Position numbers and translations under genes: made by a program. DNA of 64,000 nt from NCBI GenBank assembly GCA_050084515.1, contig CM114272.1:42532001-42596000 (forward strand). The letters are read 5' to 3'. Below are positions 52,451 to 62,656 of the stretch, piece after piece (position 1 is the stretch's first letter; the number at the start of each line of letters is the position of its first letter). This DNA comes from Blasia pusilla. Taxonomy: Eukaryota; Marchantiophyta; Marchantiopsida; Blasiales. The notes below the pieces were generated by a model that was not told where the DNA came from, ran no database searches, and saw only the letters and a program-made list of their open reading frames with translations.

Positions 52451-54407
52451 CATGGAGTTGAATAGGTAGATCATCATGATGCTCCTCTATAGAAGGTGGT
52501 TTCCCTTGATGTGGAGGCCTACCTCCCTCACGCACATGAGAACTTGGATTCATCCTTCAACAGAAAACCAACAGCTTATTGTAGAATACCTTTGATGTCT
52601 GTGCAATGAAGCAAATGCCTGATGTATGCGTCTCAACTCTCACTTTGTGTTCCCAAAATTTAATGATCTCTGAGTGACAATGGCACATTGGATTAGACTC
52701 TTACAATGGCCCATTCAACACTCACACTTTAAGGGAAATAGCCTCCTCCAAAAAATGACTACCTTCTTCTCTTCTATCCCTCCCTCCACCCTCCACCCAC
52801 TGCCCATTGACACGGTCCAACCTGACTCAATAGTCATAAGGCTACGATATGATAGTTGATGTGTTTAGTCATACACTTGGCCCTGCCTACACTCACACTA
52901 TATGAGAATCCCTCTCCTCTCATATGTTACGATAGGCACTACTCCATAAGTCTCACATTCGACTGAATTGGAACGATATAGAGAAGATTATCACAACCCT
53001 GAGCAAGGATAGGACGTAGATACTTGAAATAAGCGTGAACCATGGATGTGCGCGACCTTTCCAGCTTTACCCACAACTCTAAAGGCTCAATTCACCACAC
53101 ATTCCAAATAACTCTTCTCTTTCTCCTCTCTAACATCTTCTAACCAAGATGCATCTAACTAGCCAAGCTCATTAGAGTTCAATATCTCTGGGTGATCAAG
53201 AAATGTGAGACAATGAGAAGATGGTTGTGGGAAAAGTGACATCATATGTGGTAGATCTGTCAAGTGTAGTCCCTAGGGCTCAATACAGCCATTACAAGGC
53301 AGACTCAGTCCCGAAAGAGGATACAAGGACCGAGATACAGGCACAGACACAGAAAGAGAAAGAGATAGAGAACGAGAAAGGGAACCAGAAAGAGAAAGAG
53401 AAAGGGAAGGAAGGAACATGGATTGAGAAAGAGATACAGAATTAGCGGCCAAAGGTAAAATTGAAGTGAGAGAGTCCAACATTGACAAAGATATGGGCAG
53501 GGAAGGGAGAATTGAGAGAGATAAGAGCAGGGAAAGAGAACATGAAAAAGCAAGAGAACAAGGCACCAGTAGAATGAGAGAAAATTTGAAACAAGAAGAA
53601 CATATGAGATACATACTAAAAATGAGAGAAAATTGGAGACAAGCCTTCAGGCAAAGAATTCATAATTTAGATATGGAGAAGGATAATAATAGGACCAAGA
53701 ATAGAGATTATGGTACAAAGAAAAGATTCCACACAATCCCTTTGTGGCAAATGATCATGAAGTGAAAAGGAGCCAATAGAGCACGAAGGAGTGTGATGGT
53801 GATGGAAGCTCAAAGCTAGAGACGAGGGATGGAGACTTTAGAAGCGATTAGAAGGTCAGCAAGGGAGATGAAGAGAGTGCAAAGGAGGAGGCAAGTTTGT
53901 CACGTTTGGCTAGTGATTCAAAAAAGAAGTTGCCAAGTTCATATAATGGTAAAGTTACAATAGAGTCAAAGTGATGTCCTCATGCATCAGATTTTGTGAT
54001 TCTAGCACCAGGGGGTGAGGAGGTGGAAAATGATCTTACAGCTGCCAAATCAGCCTCTAAGAAAGCATAAAATTTTGGTGGGCAATCCTAACTCGCTAAC
54101 ATTCTATTAGAGTTGGTGTCCTTGGTGCTTGATCAGATTTGGTTGGATCAATTTATGTGAGACACAAACTTCATTCCATACAATCCCCATAGGATTTTCC
54201 CTACAAAAAGAACACACTTAACAATATCATCATATGCTCTTGCTATGTGTGTTATGAATTTTGTGCATGAGACCAAGTAATGGATTTTCTTATGGTTCAA
54301 GGGGATTTCCCTCATCCTGAACTTGAAGTTAAGCCGGGATCCCAAGCAAGGGGTTCCTCGCAAATAGTTCTTCAGTTCTGCCTTCTTAGGATATACGGTC
54401 CCCGGTT

Positions 54408-54459
<52 letters not shown>

Positions 54460-55620
54460 ATAATGAGGTCGTTGCCCTACTCTTATGGCCTTCCAATTGC
54501 TTGTACTCTCCTTTTTCTCCCCCTTCTCTCAATCCCCCTCTCTCTACTTTGTAGCTTTTGAACCTCCTTTGCGGCCTCTCTAATTTGAGCTCTCCGATTA
54601 TTGTTCTCTCACTCAAACGACACCTCGAATCACAATAACAACCTTTTAATGTCACTAACGTGGTCGCGCACAAACACATACATCCCAGTCCTTGTGGTTG
54701 AAGTTGGCTGCGCATCACAAGTTGGAATCAACACCAAATGAAGGGTGGCAAAATCATCGCTAAGAGCATAGGATGTGTGCTCACATTGCTTCAAATTTTG
54801 GGTCATTTTGAAAGTTCATACAAAGCCCACTCAGTGGTCACAAGAGTTGTATCTGAGCTCTCTATCATGGGTTCCCATATCCTGTGCAGCAGCTAGATTG
54901 GGCTCAAATCAAGGCCTCGGTGAGCAATGTGTGATTTGAGCTAGGGAGACCTCTGCCTTCTTGCAACAATATGCACCATCGGCTGCTAAGGCACCTCCGT
55001 AGATTTCCTTGCCCCCTTTTACGTTCTTTGTGGCATCAACTCAAAGCTCTCCTAAACCCTTTGTGGCTGCAGCTCTCGCTCCTCTCTATTGCATCCTCAA
55101 CCTCTCTGCCCCTGCACTAGCTCTGTGAGTGAGCACTCTCCTCAAGGCCTCTCTTGTTCCTTAACCTCTTCCGCTCTCGAGCTCCAAAGCACATATGCTC
55201 ACATACCTAAACCCGCCAAGTCACTTCTCTTGTCTTCTGTGTTTTTCCCTTCCAAACTCTACTCAAACCCCTAGCATCCTACATGTACATGCGTTAACTA
55301 TTGTATAACTCTTTCCGGGGTCTCAAACGTTGTCTAAACCCTTCCGCGCGTGTTAGCTTAGCTAGTATGGTCTATTATAAGGATCTCTACACTTAAGAAG
55401 AACGAGAATCGTTTCTCCAAAATTTTCCAAACCCTAAATATTTTCAAGGGTTTATATTAATCTATACATTCATAAATTTTATAAGCTTGGCCCATAATCT
55501 AAATTTTCTACATGATTGAATTAAAAAATCATGCTTGGTGACTCTGGAAGGAATAGAAAATCTTTTATGATGATTTTTTTTATAAATGAAAAATTAAGGA
55601 TATAAAATATTTGCAATATT
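52451..55620. other. Low-information region with purine-rich and GA-repeat tracts
   Basis: 53320-53560 (+) is a purine-rich stretch (GAGAAAG/GAACGAGAAAG) that gives Lys/Glu/Arg-rich frames. (GA)n of 46 bp lies at 54411-54456. 54880-55280 is more GC-balanced but without an identifiable gene. Confidence 0.4.
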
Positions 55621-55917
55621 TGCACAATTTAGTATGACTCACTCTTGAATGAGTAATTTTTGTATATGACTAAGTCTTGTCCGAAGTCATATTGAGTGTA
55701 AAAATGACTCACTATTGAATAAGTCATTCTTGTATATAACTAAGTCATATCCTAAAATGATTCAATGACTTAGTCATATTTTTATATGACTAAGTCATAT
55801 ATAAATAGTGTTAATTTTTTGAAAGATATGAATAGCATATGACTAAGGGAGATTTCATTCATGAGGAACCTCAGTCATTTGGATCGTAGTCATAAAAACC
55901 ATGATTTTCTTCTAGTA
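55620..55917 (-). mobile_element. Putative CACTA-like terminus with palindromic subterminal repeats
   Basis: Read on the minus strand from 55917, the sequence begins CATTACTAGAAGAAAATC, one base from the CACTA-type start CACTACTAGAAGAAAA. It interrupts the Ty3 integrase remnant exactly at its GGACCA. Inside lie many copies of the palindromic word ATGACTAAGTCAT and its partial forms (55668-55860). Subterminal repeats next to a CACTA end are typical of that superfamily. The opposite end was not found. Confidence 0.45.
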
Positions 55918-56958
55918 ATGGTCCTTCCAAACCATACCATCGTGTCCCTCCAATAAGAGAACACCATATGGAAAAACCCCACGTACTCTCAAGATAGTGC
56001 GCCCTACAATCACATCGAACGTCATCGGTGCCGTTTGTTGCAAGTAGACATAATCTTCCTAATGAAACCTCTAGATAGTCGATTGTTAACCACCTCCCCG
56101 AATAACTGCATACCTCAACGTATCCTGATAGTGCGTAATCTCCAAGTTCTCAAACGTCATGGGCATCACTCTCCTTTTTATCTTTTAGCATATAATGTAG
56201 TCCCTTTGTAAGCATCCACAACTTGCAAAACATAATTTATGTACATTTCATCAAAATCAGGTTGAGTAGAGGACAGAGGTCTAGGTTAGTTTGGTTGGAC
56301 TACGAGAGGTTCAGAGATCATCTTGGAGGGGTGCGGAGTTACAAGTAATATATTTGTTAAATTTATATCATGCTCACCTCTCATGCCTTTTCAAGCGTGC
56401 AGGAAGATATGTCATTTTGAGTCCATTCTCTCTACTCCGACCAACAATAAGAGGCTTTATTCCTTTGTTTCTCAACCCAAATGTCCTTGTAGTTTAGTTT
56501 CAAAGATTAGTCTTGATATTTGATGTCCTTTATCTTTCGTCCCTACATCTACTATGGTTGGGACGTGTTTTGCATGTATGACTAAGAGTGGGGGTCAATG
56601 GACAACTCACCCTTTTGAGAACATGCTTGCATCCACACATTAGGGTCATCAAGGTTCAACATCTGCTGACATCTCAACAAATGGCCGTAGGTAAATCCAG
56701 CTCTCAACCGTAAAACAACAAATACGGTGAGAAAGAAGTTAAGGATGCATGCCTTCTGAATCTGTATCCCATCACCAACAATGGAAACTGAAGGTCCCAA
56801 TCTCTTAGGTGACCTCTCTGCAAGCCATACTTATGTATACCTCTCTTCATTATCTGCACAACCCTTTCCTCTAGTCCATCCTACTCAAGATGATCTCACA
56901 AAGTGGTGCGATGGTCGATCAACACTTTATCATACAAGGCCTGAAACTCTTCGCAAGA
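55918..56958 (-). mobile_element. Ty3 integrase remnant (same family), with an insertion at 56173-56600
   Basis: The minus frames read DYVYLQQTAPMTFDVIV, TILRVRGVFPYGVLLLEG and HDGMVWKDH (55920-56060), the integrase C-terminal module. 56090-56172 and 56600-56958 match the integrase core region of the element at 40.6-41.0 kb at DNA level (for example CATGGGCATCACTCTCC, then GAGAACATGCTTGCATCCA). Between them are about 425 bp absent from the other copy, an insertion of unknown type. Many stops; not functional. Confidence 0.75.
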
Positions 56959-57220
56959 CACGCTCTACTAGATCTCGTCGATTTATCTTAAAATACGTGA
57001 CAAATTCCTACGCTCAAACTTGAAACATGGCCTAAATATGGTACATGATTAATCCCTTATTCCAAGACTTCAGAAATGATAAGATCCCTCCCTAAGGGTA
57101 CTTTTAGGATTCTCTAGGGGAATCCCACCTTTCCCATCCTCCAACTCGGGCCATTTTTTTTGGTTGACAATGTGGTTTGCATATGGTCAACCCACATTTG
57201 ACTAGTTAACCCTCTCATTT

Positions 57221-57630
57221 CTTTTAGGATAGATCGGTGAGATCTAGTAGAGCGCCTTTGTGAGTAGTGGAGAACACGTTCAGTAGATCGATGATTGCCT
57301 GCTCAGGCCTCGGGAAACCTGAGAGAGCAGGTTTCCCCTTCGTTTCGGCTCATTTGGAGCCATATTGAGGTATATGGCATGTCTGACGCCACCTCTCACT
57401 AGGATTCCTCGGGGACGATGGATGTGTCCCAGATGTACATAGAGGAGATACTAGGTGGGTTTCAATTTCGACTTTTTTTGTGACATGGATGATAGGAAGG
57501 CAACTAAAAAAGGGGCCACATGAGCACTCGGCCTTCTTGCTCTTAGCGTCCGAGAGATGTATGTCATCGTAGGTACGGATAGATGGCTATCTGGAGTTAG
57601 AGGAACCTAACCACTAGCTAGGGGGGCGAT
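57221..57630 (+). mobile_element. Ty3-family leader and 3' end remnant ending in a polypurine tract
   Basis: 57221-57350 is repeated at 57752-57890 (leader-like sequence, AGATCGGTGAGATCTAGTAG). 57505-57630 matches the sequence just before the LTR of the 62.7-kb copy: CTCGGCCTTCT, GGAGTTAGAGGAACC, then TAGGGGGGCGA. The last is the presumed polypurine tract and is followed directly by the LTR-like repeat at 57631. Confidence 0.6.
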
Positions 57631-57746
57631 TGGAGATATTTTAGTACTTCTTGTCTCGTTGTTTGGATGCCATGAGTTAGCATGGGATCGTGCGTGTTTG
57701 TGTGTATGTTCGGTGACAGCGATGTGTATGCGCACGAAAATTGTTA
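57631..57746 (+). repeat. Short LTR of the Ty3 family (copy R1)
   Basis: Begins TGGAGATATTTTAGTACTTC directly after the purine tract TAGGGGGGCGA and ends CGCACGAAAATTGTTA (the family end is TTGTCA). It is 116 bp long. It shares nearly all of its sequence with 58295-58427 and, inverted, with 59836-59932. LTR status is inferred from position and TG...(C/T)A ends. Confidence 0.6.
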
Positions 57747-57747
57747 C

Positions 57748-57890
57748 GTCTTTTAGGATAGATCGGTGAGATCTAGTAGAGCGACTTTGTGAGTATTGGA
57801 GGACACACTCAGTAGATCAAGGATGACCTGTTGAGGCCCCGGGAAACCTAAGAGAGCAGGTTTCCCCTTCGTTTCGGCTCATTTGGAGCC
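57748..57890 (+). repeat. Direct repeat of 57221-57350
   Basis: CTTTTAGGATAGATCGGTGA opens both copies, and CAGGTTTCCCCTTCGTTTCG lies near both ends. Each copy contains a small stem (CCTGCTC / GAGCAGG in the first). This copy directly follows LTR R1, as expected for a leader region. Confidence 0.8.
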
Positions 57891-58022
57891 ATTTTAAGGA
57901 ACTTACTATTTTAGATAAGTACCATTTTGAGTATATGGTCGACTTTATATTTTTGTTAAGTGGCCCTTGACCTCCTACATCAAGTCAAGAGCCAAGGAGG
58001 TGACTTGGGAGAATAGGTTACC

Positions 58023-58118
58023 ATGGAGAGAGCTTGGGAGAGGGGAGGGGTATACCTCAAGGAGAGAGAGCTTGGGAGAGGGGAGGGGTATACCTCAAGG
58101 AGAGAGAGCTTGAGAGCT
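58023..58118. repeat. 38-bp tandem repeat, about 2.3 copies
   Basis: The unit contains CTTGGGAGAGGGGAGGGGTA and TACCTCAAGGAGAGAG, starting at 58033 and 58071, with a partial third at 58109. Purine-rich, no coding content. Confidence 0.9.
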
Positions 58119-58294
58119 CATTCTCTCTTTGTTGAACCTCTTGGCATAAGGCGGCGGAGCTATGGTCCCTTGCCTTGTGAGTGTAACCCAAGCCTCTCAT
58201 TAGGAGAGTAGGTTTGGTTTGACATGAGAGAGAGTGCACACCTTTGAGAGCTATGGTGTGAGATGGTGTAGAGAGAGACTGGATCTTACTTTAT

Positions 58295-58427
58295 TCGAGA
58301 TATTTTAGTACTTCTTGTCTCGTTGTTTGGATGCCATGAGTTAGCATGGGATCGTGCGTGTTTGTGTGTATGTTTGGTGACAGCGATGTATGTTGTGTAG
58401 CGATGTGTATGCGCACGACAACCCCCA
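58295..58427 (+). repeat. Short LTR of the Ty3 family (copy R2)
   Basis: Matches R1 from GAGATATTTTAGTACTTC through GCATGGGATCGTGCGTG to GCGCACGA. It has 17 extra bases (GATGTATGTTGTGTAGC) between two GCGATGT words, which R1 lost by deletion. The end is CAACCCCCA. R1-548 bp-R2 in direct orientation resembles a short non-autonomous element. Confidence 0.6.
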
Positions 58428-59835
58428 CGATGAATTAAGAGAGTTTCCTTGTAGATTCCTTCTATCTTGATTTCCCCAAATTCATTGATCACAAAACCTC
58501 ACTCCGCATTTCATATGCCTAGTGTCATGCTTAGTTCCCATCTCGACTCCTATCATTTTGGATCTCATTGTTGTCTTTCCGCTCTTTGTGTTTCATGATT
58601 AGTCTCATAGTATCTCACCCCTCTTGACTACTCTCGTCTTCCTTGCTACTCAGCCTCTCACTTGAAACTTGGCCCAAAAGACTAAGACCTTTTTTTCCTC
58701 GCCCTCATCCCCGTGAGTGGCTACGCCTTTTTTCACTCAATTGAGGTTAGTCTAAAGGTACGTGTCCATCTTGACTACCATTAGTCTCATGGCAAGTTCT
58801 ACCGCCCATTATAGTCTTGTGACTATCCAGTGTAGGTTTTGACTTTGATGGATCAAACCAAGGTTATCTTCTTTTGACAAGCAATCATGACTCAATTTGC
58901 CAAGTCCTTGCTGCTAGTATTTACGTTTGTGGGAAGTAGCCATAGAAAGATATTCTTGCACTCTTAATTTTTTTGCATTTTAAGTATCCCTTTCCAATCC
59001 AACAATGTTATGTTGTACACAACCTCCTATTTTCTATCGTTATGTTTGGTACCATGCTCGAAACATAAAGATGATAGAGGTACACAACTTGACCAAAATT
59101 CCTTGGGAGAAAATAAAGTCATCAAAGGATTTCACTTATCTCCTTTTTCATTGCACTTCATCTTGTCAATTGGTTAGCCAGTTAACATCCTCCAAAGTCC
59201 TAGGTGTGATAGATGGTGAACGTGGGTTCAAAGTTCAATAAGATGGTTCCAAGAAGCAAAGTATGGCAAAGTTTCAGTCATTGGAGTCAAATGTGAGGAG
59301 TAATTAAAGATATTTGGTGAAAAATAAAAATTGAAATCCACTTTATTATATTAAAGTTCATAAGAGGACATGGAAATTCAATAACATCCCGATTCCCAAG
59401 AGGGAAAGAGGCTAAAACTCCAAGTCGTTGGCACAACTTAACCTAGAGCAAGGGATGAGTACATAGCAAAGACTACATATGGAGAATGTGTAATATGGAT
59501 ATGTACTCTAACATAGGAAATGATAAATGTGCACATATGATGGTTTGAGGAAATCAACTCAAAAGATTATATGAGTTGGAATATCTCTTGAAATGAAGGT
59601 TGAACTACATAAGTGAGTAGCTAAAGGGTGTGAATTAGGATGAAGGAGGCACCGAGGCTCATGAGATTGTATAAAAGACTCTTCAAAGAGTGGAGTAAAA
59701 GCTCTGAAGTTTTTAGAGAAGGAAGAAATCTAGTTCAAAATTAATTGTGTTTCTCTCTAAAAATATGAGAGGAATTTTAATTTGTGTCACCGGATAGAAG
59801 TTGTGTGAAAGAGAAAATCAGAGCCGTAGGCATAT
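58428..59835. other. Region without a supported gene
   Basis: No ORF with a recognisable domain. Decayed sequence between LTR fragments. The short + ORF 59005-59241 is not recognised. Confidence 0.3.
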
Positions 59836-59932
59836 TTTGTGCGCATACACATCGCTACACAACGTACATCGTTGTCACCGACTACACACACAAACACACA
59901 AGATCCCAGGCTAACTCATGGCATCCAAACAT
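59836..59932 (-). repeat. Truncated short LTR (copy R3)
   Basis: The minus strand matches R2 from GGATGCCATGAGTTAGC to GCGCACAA. Its 5' part (TTTTAGTACTTC) is missing. It is an isolated fragment with no adjoining pol sequence. Confidence 0.6.
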
Positions 59933-60439
59933 TTAACATCTAGACGATCAAATATCAATATGACATCTACGCCACGATGGCCACATAATTCGGTATGGTA
60001 TCGCATATGGTTGTAGTTGCTAGGCCAACCATAGAGTGCCAATGTGGTTAGGGCTTTAGCTTGACTTCTGACTTCTCTCAACTTTCTAGTTGTCTTATGA
60101 GTTTTTGGTTAGTTGTGACTCAATTCCTTGGCCCGATCCCTGAAGCTCGAAAACATGAGGTATTTACCACAATTAGTATAACTCGAGACTACGGTTAGGT
60201 CTCAAAAACATAGTGTGAGCATGTTCTCAAATGGAAAAGATCTTTTGTAGAGTTACATACATGGCATTTGAGCTAGAAATTGGCTATTTCTTAGCATACG
60301 GATATTTTTATGTATATGACCATATATGTAAGAGATTATGTGTACTTACACTTGAAAATACTAAGGACACTAGATATTACTGTAGGATACATGATTTGTT
60401 GTATGTGCAAGGTGTTACTTGACGTAGTCCTTATGTTGG

Positions 60440-60787
60440 AGAGGTAGAATAATTTGATTTGGAAGGATTATGTGCACAAACATGTACCATGCCATCTTTC
60501 GAACATGGATGTAAGAGTAGATTTAAGCTTGAAAATCATACCTCTGGGCTTAAGGTGTATATTGTATGGATCTGAAATGGTACAACCATCATGTCGATTA
60601 GTGATGGTTTTTCTAGAGGATGGCACATATCATGCCTGTCATGTAGTCTTGGTGTACATGTATAAGTATATTTTTATGTGTATACAATCTATCCATGTGT
60701 TGAGAAGATTTATGTTATTTGTCATATGGATGTGAAAAATAATATGGATTTTGTAGCGATGTATATATGCATGAAAATTGTCACATC
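60440..60787 (+). mobile_element. Ty3 integrase C-terminus with PHD-finger remnant and LTR end
   Basis: The + strand reads IWKDYVHKHVPCHLSNMD and LGLRCILYG, homologous to the integrase C-terminal module at 40.3 kb and 62.8 kb. In a neighbouring frame it continues SDGFSRGWHISCL, matching CDRCSRGWHMMCM of the intact PHD finger, with metal-binding Cys lost. The end 60752-60787 (GCGATGTATATATGCATGAA...TTGTCA) matches the LTR terminus. Confidence 0.7.
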
Positions 60788-61895
60788 ATAGTTAGTTGAA
60801 AAATGGAGCTCTACCATGTCGATGATGTTAAGAGTCAATTGGTTGTTTGGGCATAAATATTTCCTGATGTTAGTTATAGCTTTTCCCGGTGTTAGTTATA
60901 GATTTATTGAATATTGATCAACATCTTTGACAAACCACATATTTTTCTCCATTTCAAGTCAAATGATTTGTTGACCAAGTCAACAATCACTCGATAACAT
61001 GTGTGCACGTTACCGATTTTGGCTACATCAGTGAGGAGGGCTCTTTTGGCTCTTCCCAAGAGTATAAGTAATAGGAGATGGATATCAAGAAATTTTTTTC
61101 TCATCTTGAGATGAGGAAACATTCTTTCGTGCTTGGGTGTTAAAATCTAGATATATCCCTCATGGTGTAGGGTGGATCTGGCTTGATGATAATATGTAGA
61201 TTCAAGAGGGGAATCCGATGAGTTTGCCATTTTAATCTATTTTTGTTGTTTGGTCTTGATATAAAGTTTTTTAAATGTATACAAATCTACTCATGGGTTA
61301 GGAAGGTAAATGATGTTTGTTATGTGGATGTGAGCAATGGTATGTAAGCACAAGACACCACTTACATAGGAATCAAAGTAGAAGGGAGTATGGGATTGTG
61401 AATTTAAGGCCCATTTTTGGATCGAGAATACCGCTAATGTATTTTGATCCTTGTAGGAACAAACTTTTTGCCACAAGGTATGCCACAAACCTTAAGCATA
61501 TGTGTAGAAGAAGAAGAATTACACTTGGAGGAGGTGGAGATGAGTGAGGTGATGATGGATGTCAATGTGGGCACAAGGTAGCTGGAAACCGTAACAAGGA
61601 GAAGGAGAAGGGGACAAGAATAGAAATATAGGAGTTGGAAGCAATGGCTTAGTTGATGTATATGAGGATAGTAAAACAGTAGGATATGGTAGTAATGGAT
61701 TGAGATTATGACAAGTAGGAAAATATTCAGAGGGGAGAAGAGGAGGTTAGGAGAAATATACAGAGTATAATGGGTATAAGAGTAATAGGAGGGAAACGAA
61801 AAGATCTACGATGAGGAGGGGAATCGGGGAAGAATTTGTGTTTAAAGAAGAGTGTGTATAACAAGATAATCGAGAAGATGGATTGTCTACTTTGA
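60788..61895. other. Region without a supported gene
   Basis: No recognisable coding sequence. A short GAAGAAGAA run lies near 61507. Confidence 0.35.
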
Positions 61896-62006
61896 TGGCA
61901 ATTTTCGTGTGAATCCACATCGTCATACAACATACATCGGTGACATACCATACTCACATACATACATAACATAGACAAGAGCATACACAAACACAAGTGT
62001 ACCACA
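61896..62006 (-). repeat. Short LTR of the Ty3 family (copy R4)
   Basis: The minus strand starts TGTGGTACACTTGTGTTTGT and ends CACACGAAAATTGCCA. It is 111 bp and roughly 93% identical by eye to R5, 365 bp away in the same orientation. No purine tract precedes it, unlike R5. Confidence 0.65.
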
Positions 62007-62371
62007 ACTGAAATCCGTGAAAGACCTACTGTCATAACACATGTATACAATCACATACAATCGAGCCAAACCCACTCCACGATGGGAGAATCCAAGTCGA
62101 AGCTTCCGGGAACCACCATAGCCAAGAGCTCTACTCACTACCAAGGCTAACTCCCAACGCAGCAGGCTAAACTCAAAGAACTAACTCTTCTTTGAGTGCA
62201 CTCCATACTATATCCTCCAACCTAAGAGCGGGCCCTATTGGAAAAGTCACCCTCAATTGAGTAACCCCCAACCCTATGTATGAAACCGCATCTCTACCTA
62301 GACACTACGGCCCTACATAAGGTATGGCCTCTACTAGCACACTATATTCTACGACATAATCCGTATGGTCA

Positions 62372-62481
62372 TGACAACTGTCGTGCGAATCCACATCGTC
62401 ATACAACATACATCTCGACATACCATACTCACATACATACATAACATAGACGAGAGCATACACAAACACAAGTGTACCACA
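62372..62481 (-). repeat. 3' LTR (110 bp) of the Ty3 element with PHD finger (copy R5)
   Basis: The minus strand starts TGTGGTACAC at 62481, directly after the purine tract TTAGGGGGGCGAG (62495-62483), and ends GTTGTCA at 62372. TG...CA ends, a preceding purine tract and a position about 160 bp past the pol stop fit a 3' LTR. LTRs of about 110 bp are very short for Ty3/gypsy. Confidence 0.7.
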
Positions 62482-62656
62482 ACTCGCCCCCCTAACTGGC
62501 GGTTAGGTCCCTCTAACTCCCAAGTAGCCCTATACATCTACTACATGCTATACACCTTCTTGGGTGCACGAATCAGAAGGCCGGGTGCTAGGTTGCCCCA
62601 TCGTTAGTCGCCTATCTGTAATCCAGATCACGCAAAGATCAAGTCATCTACCTCTC

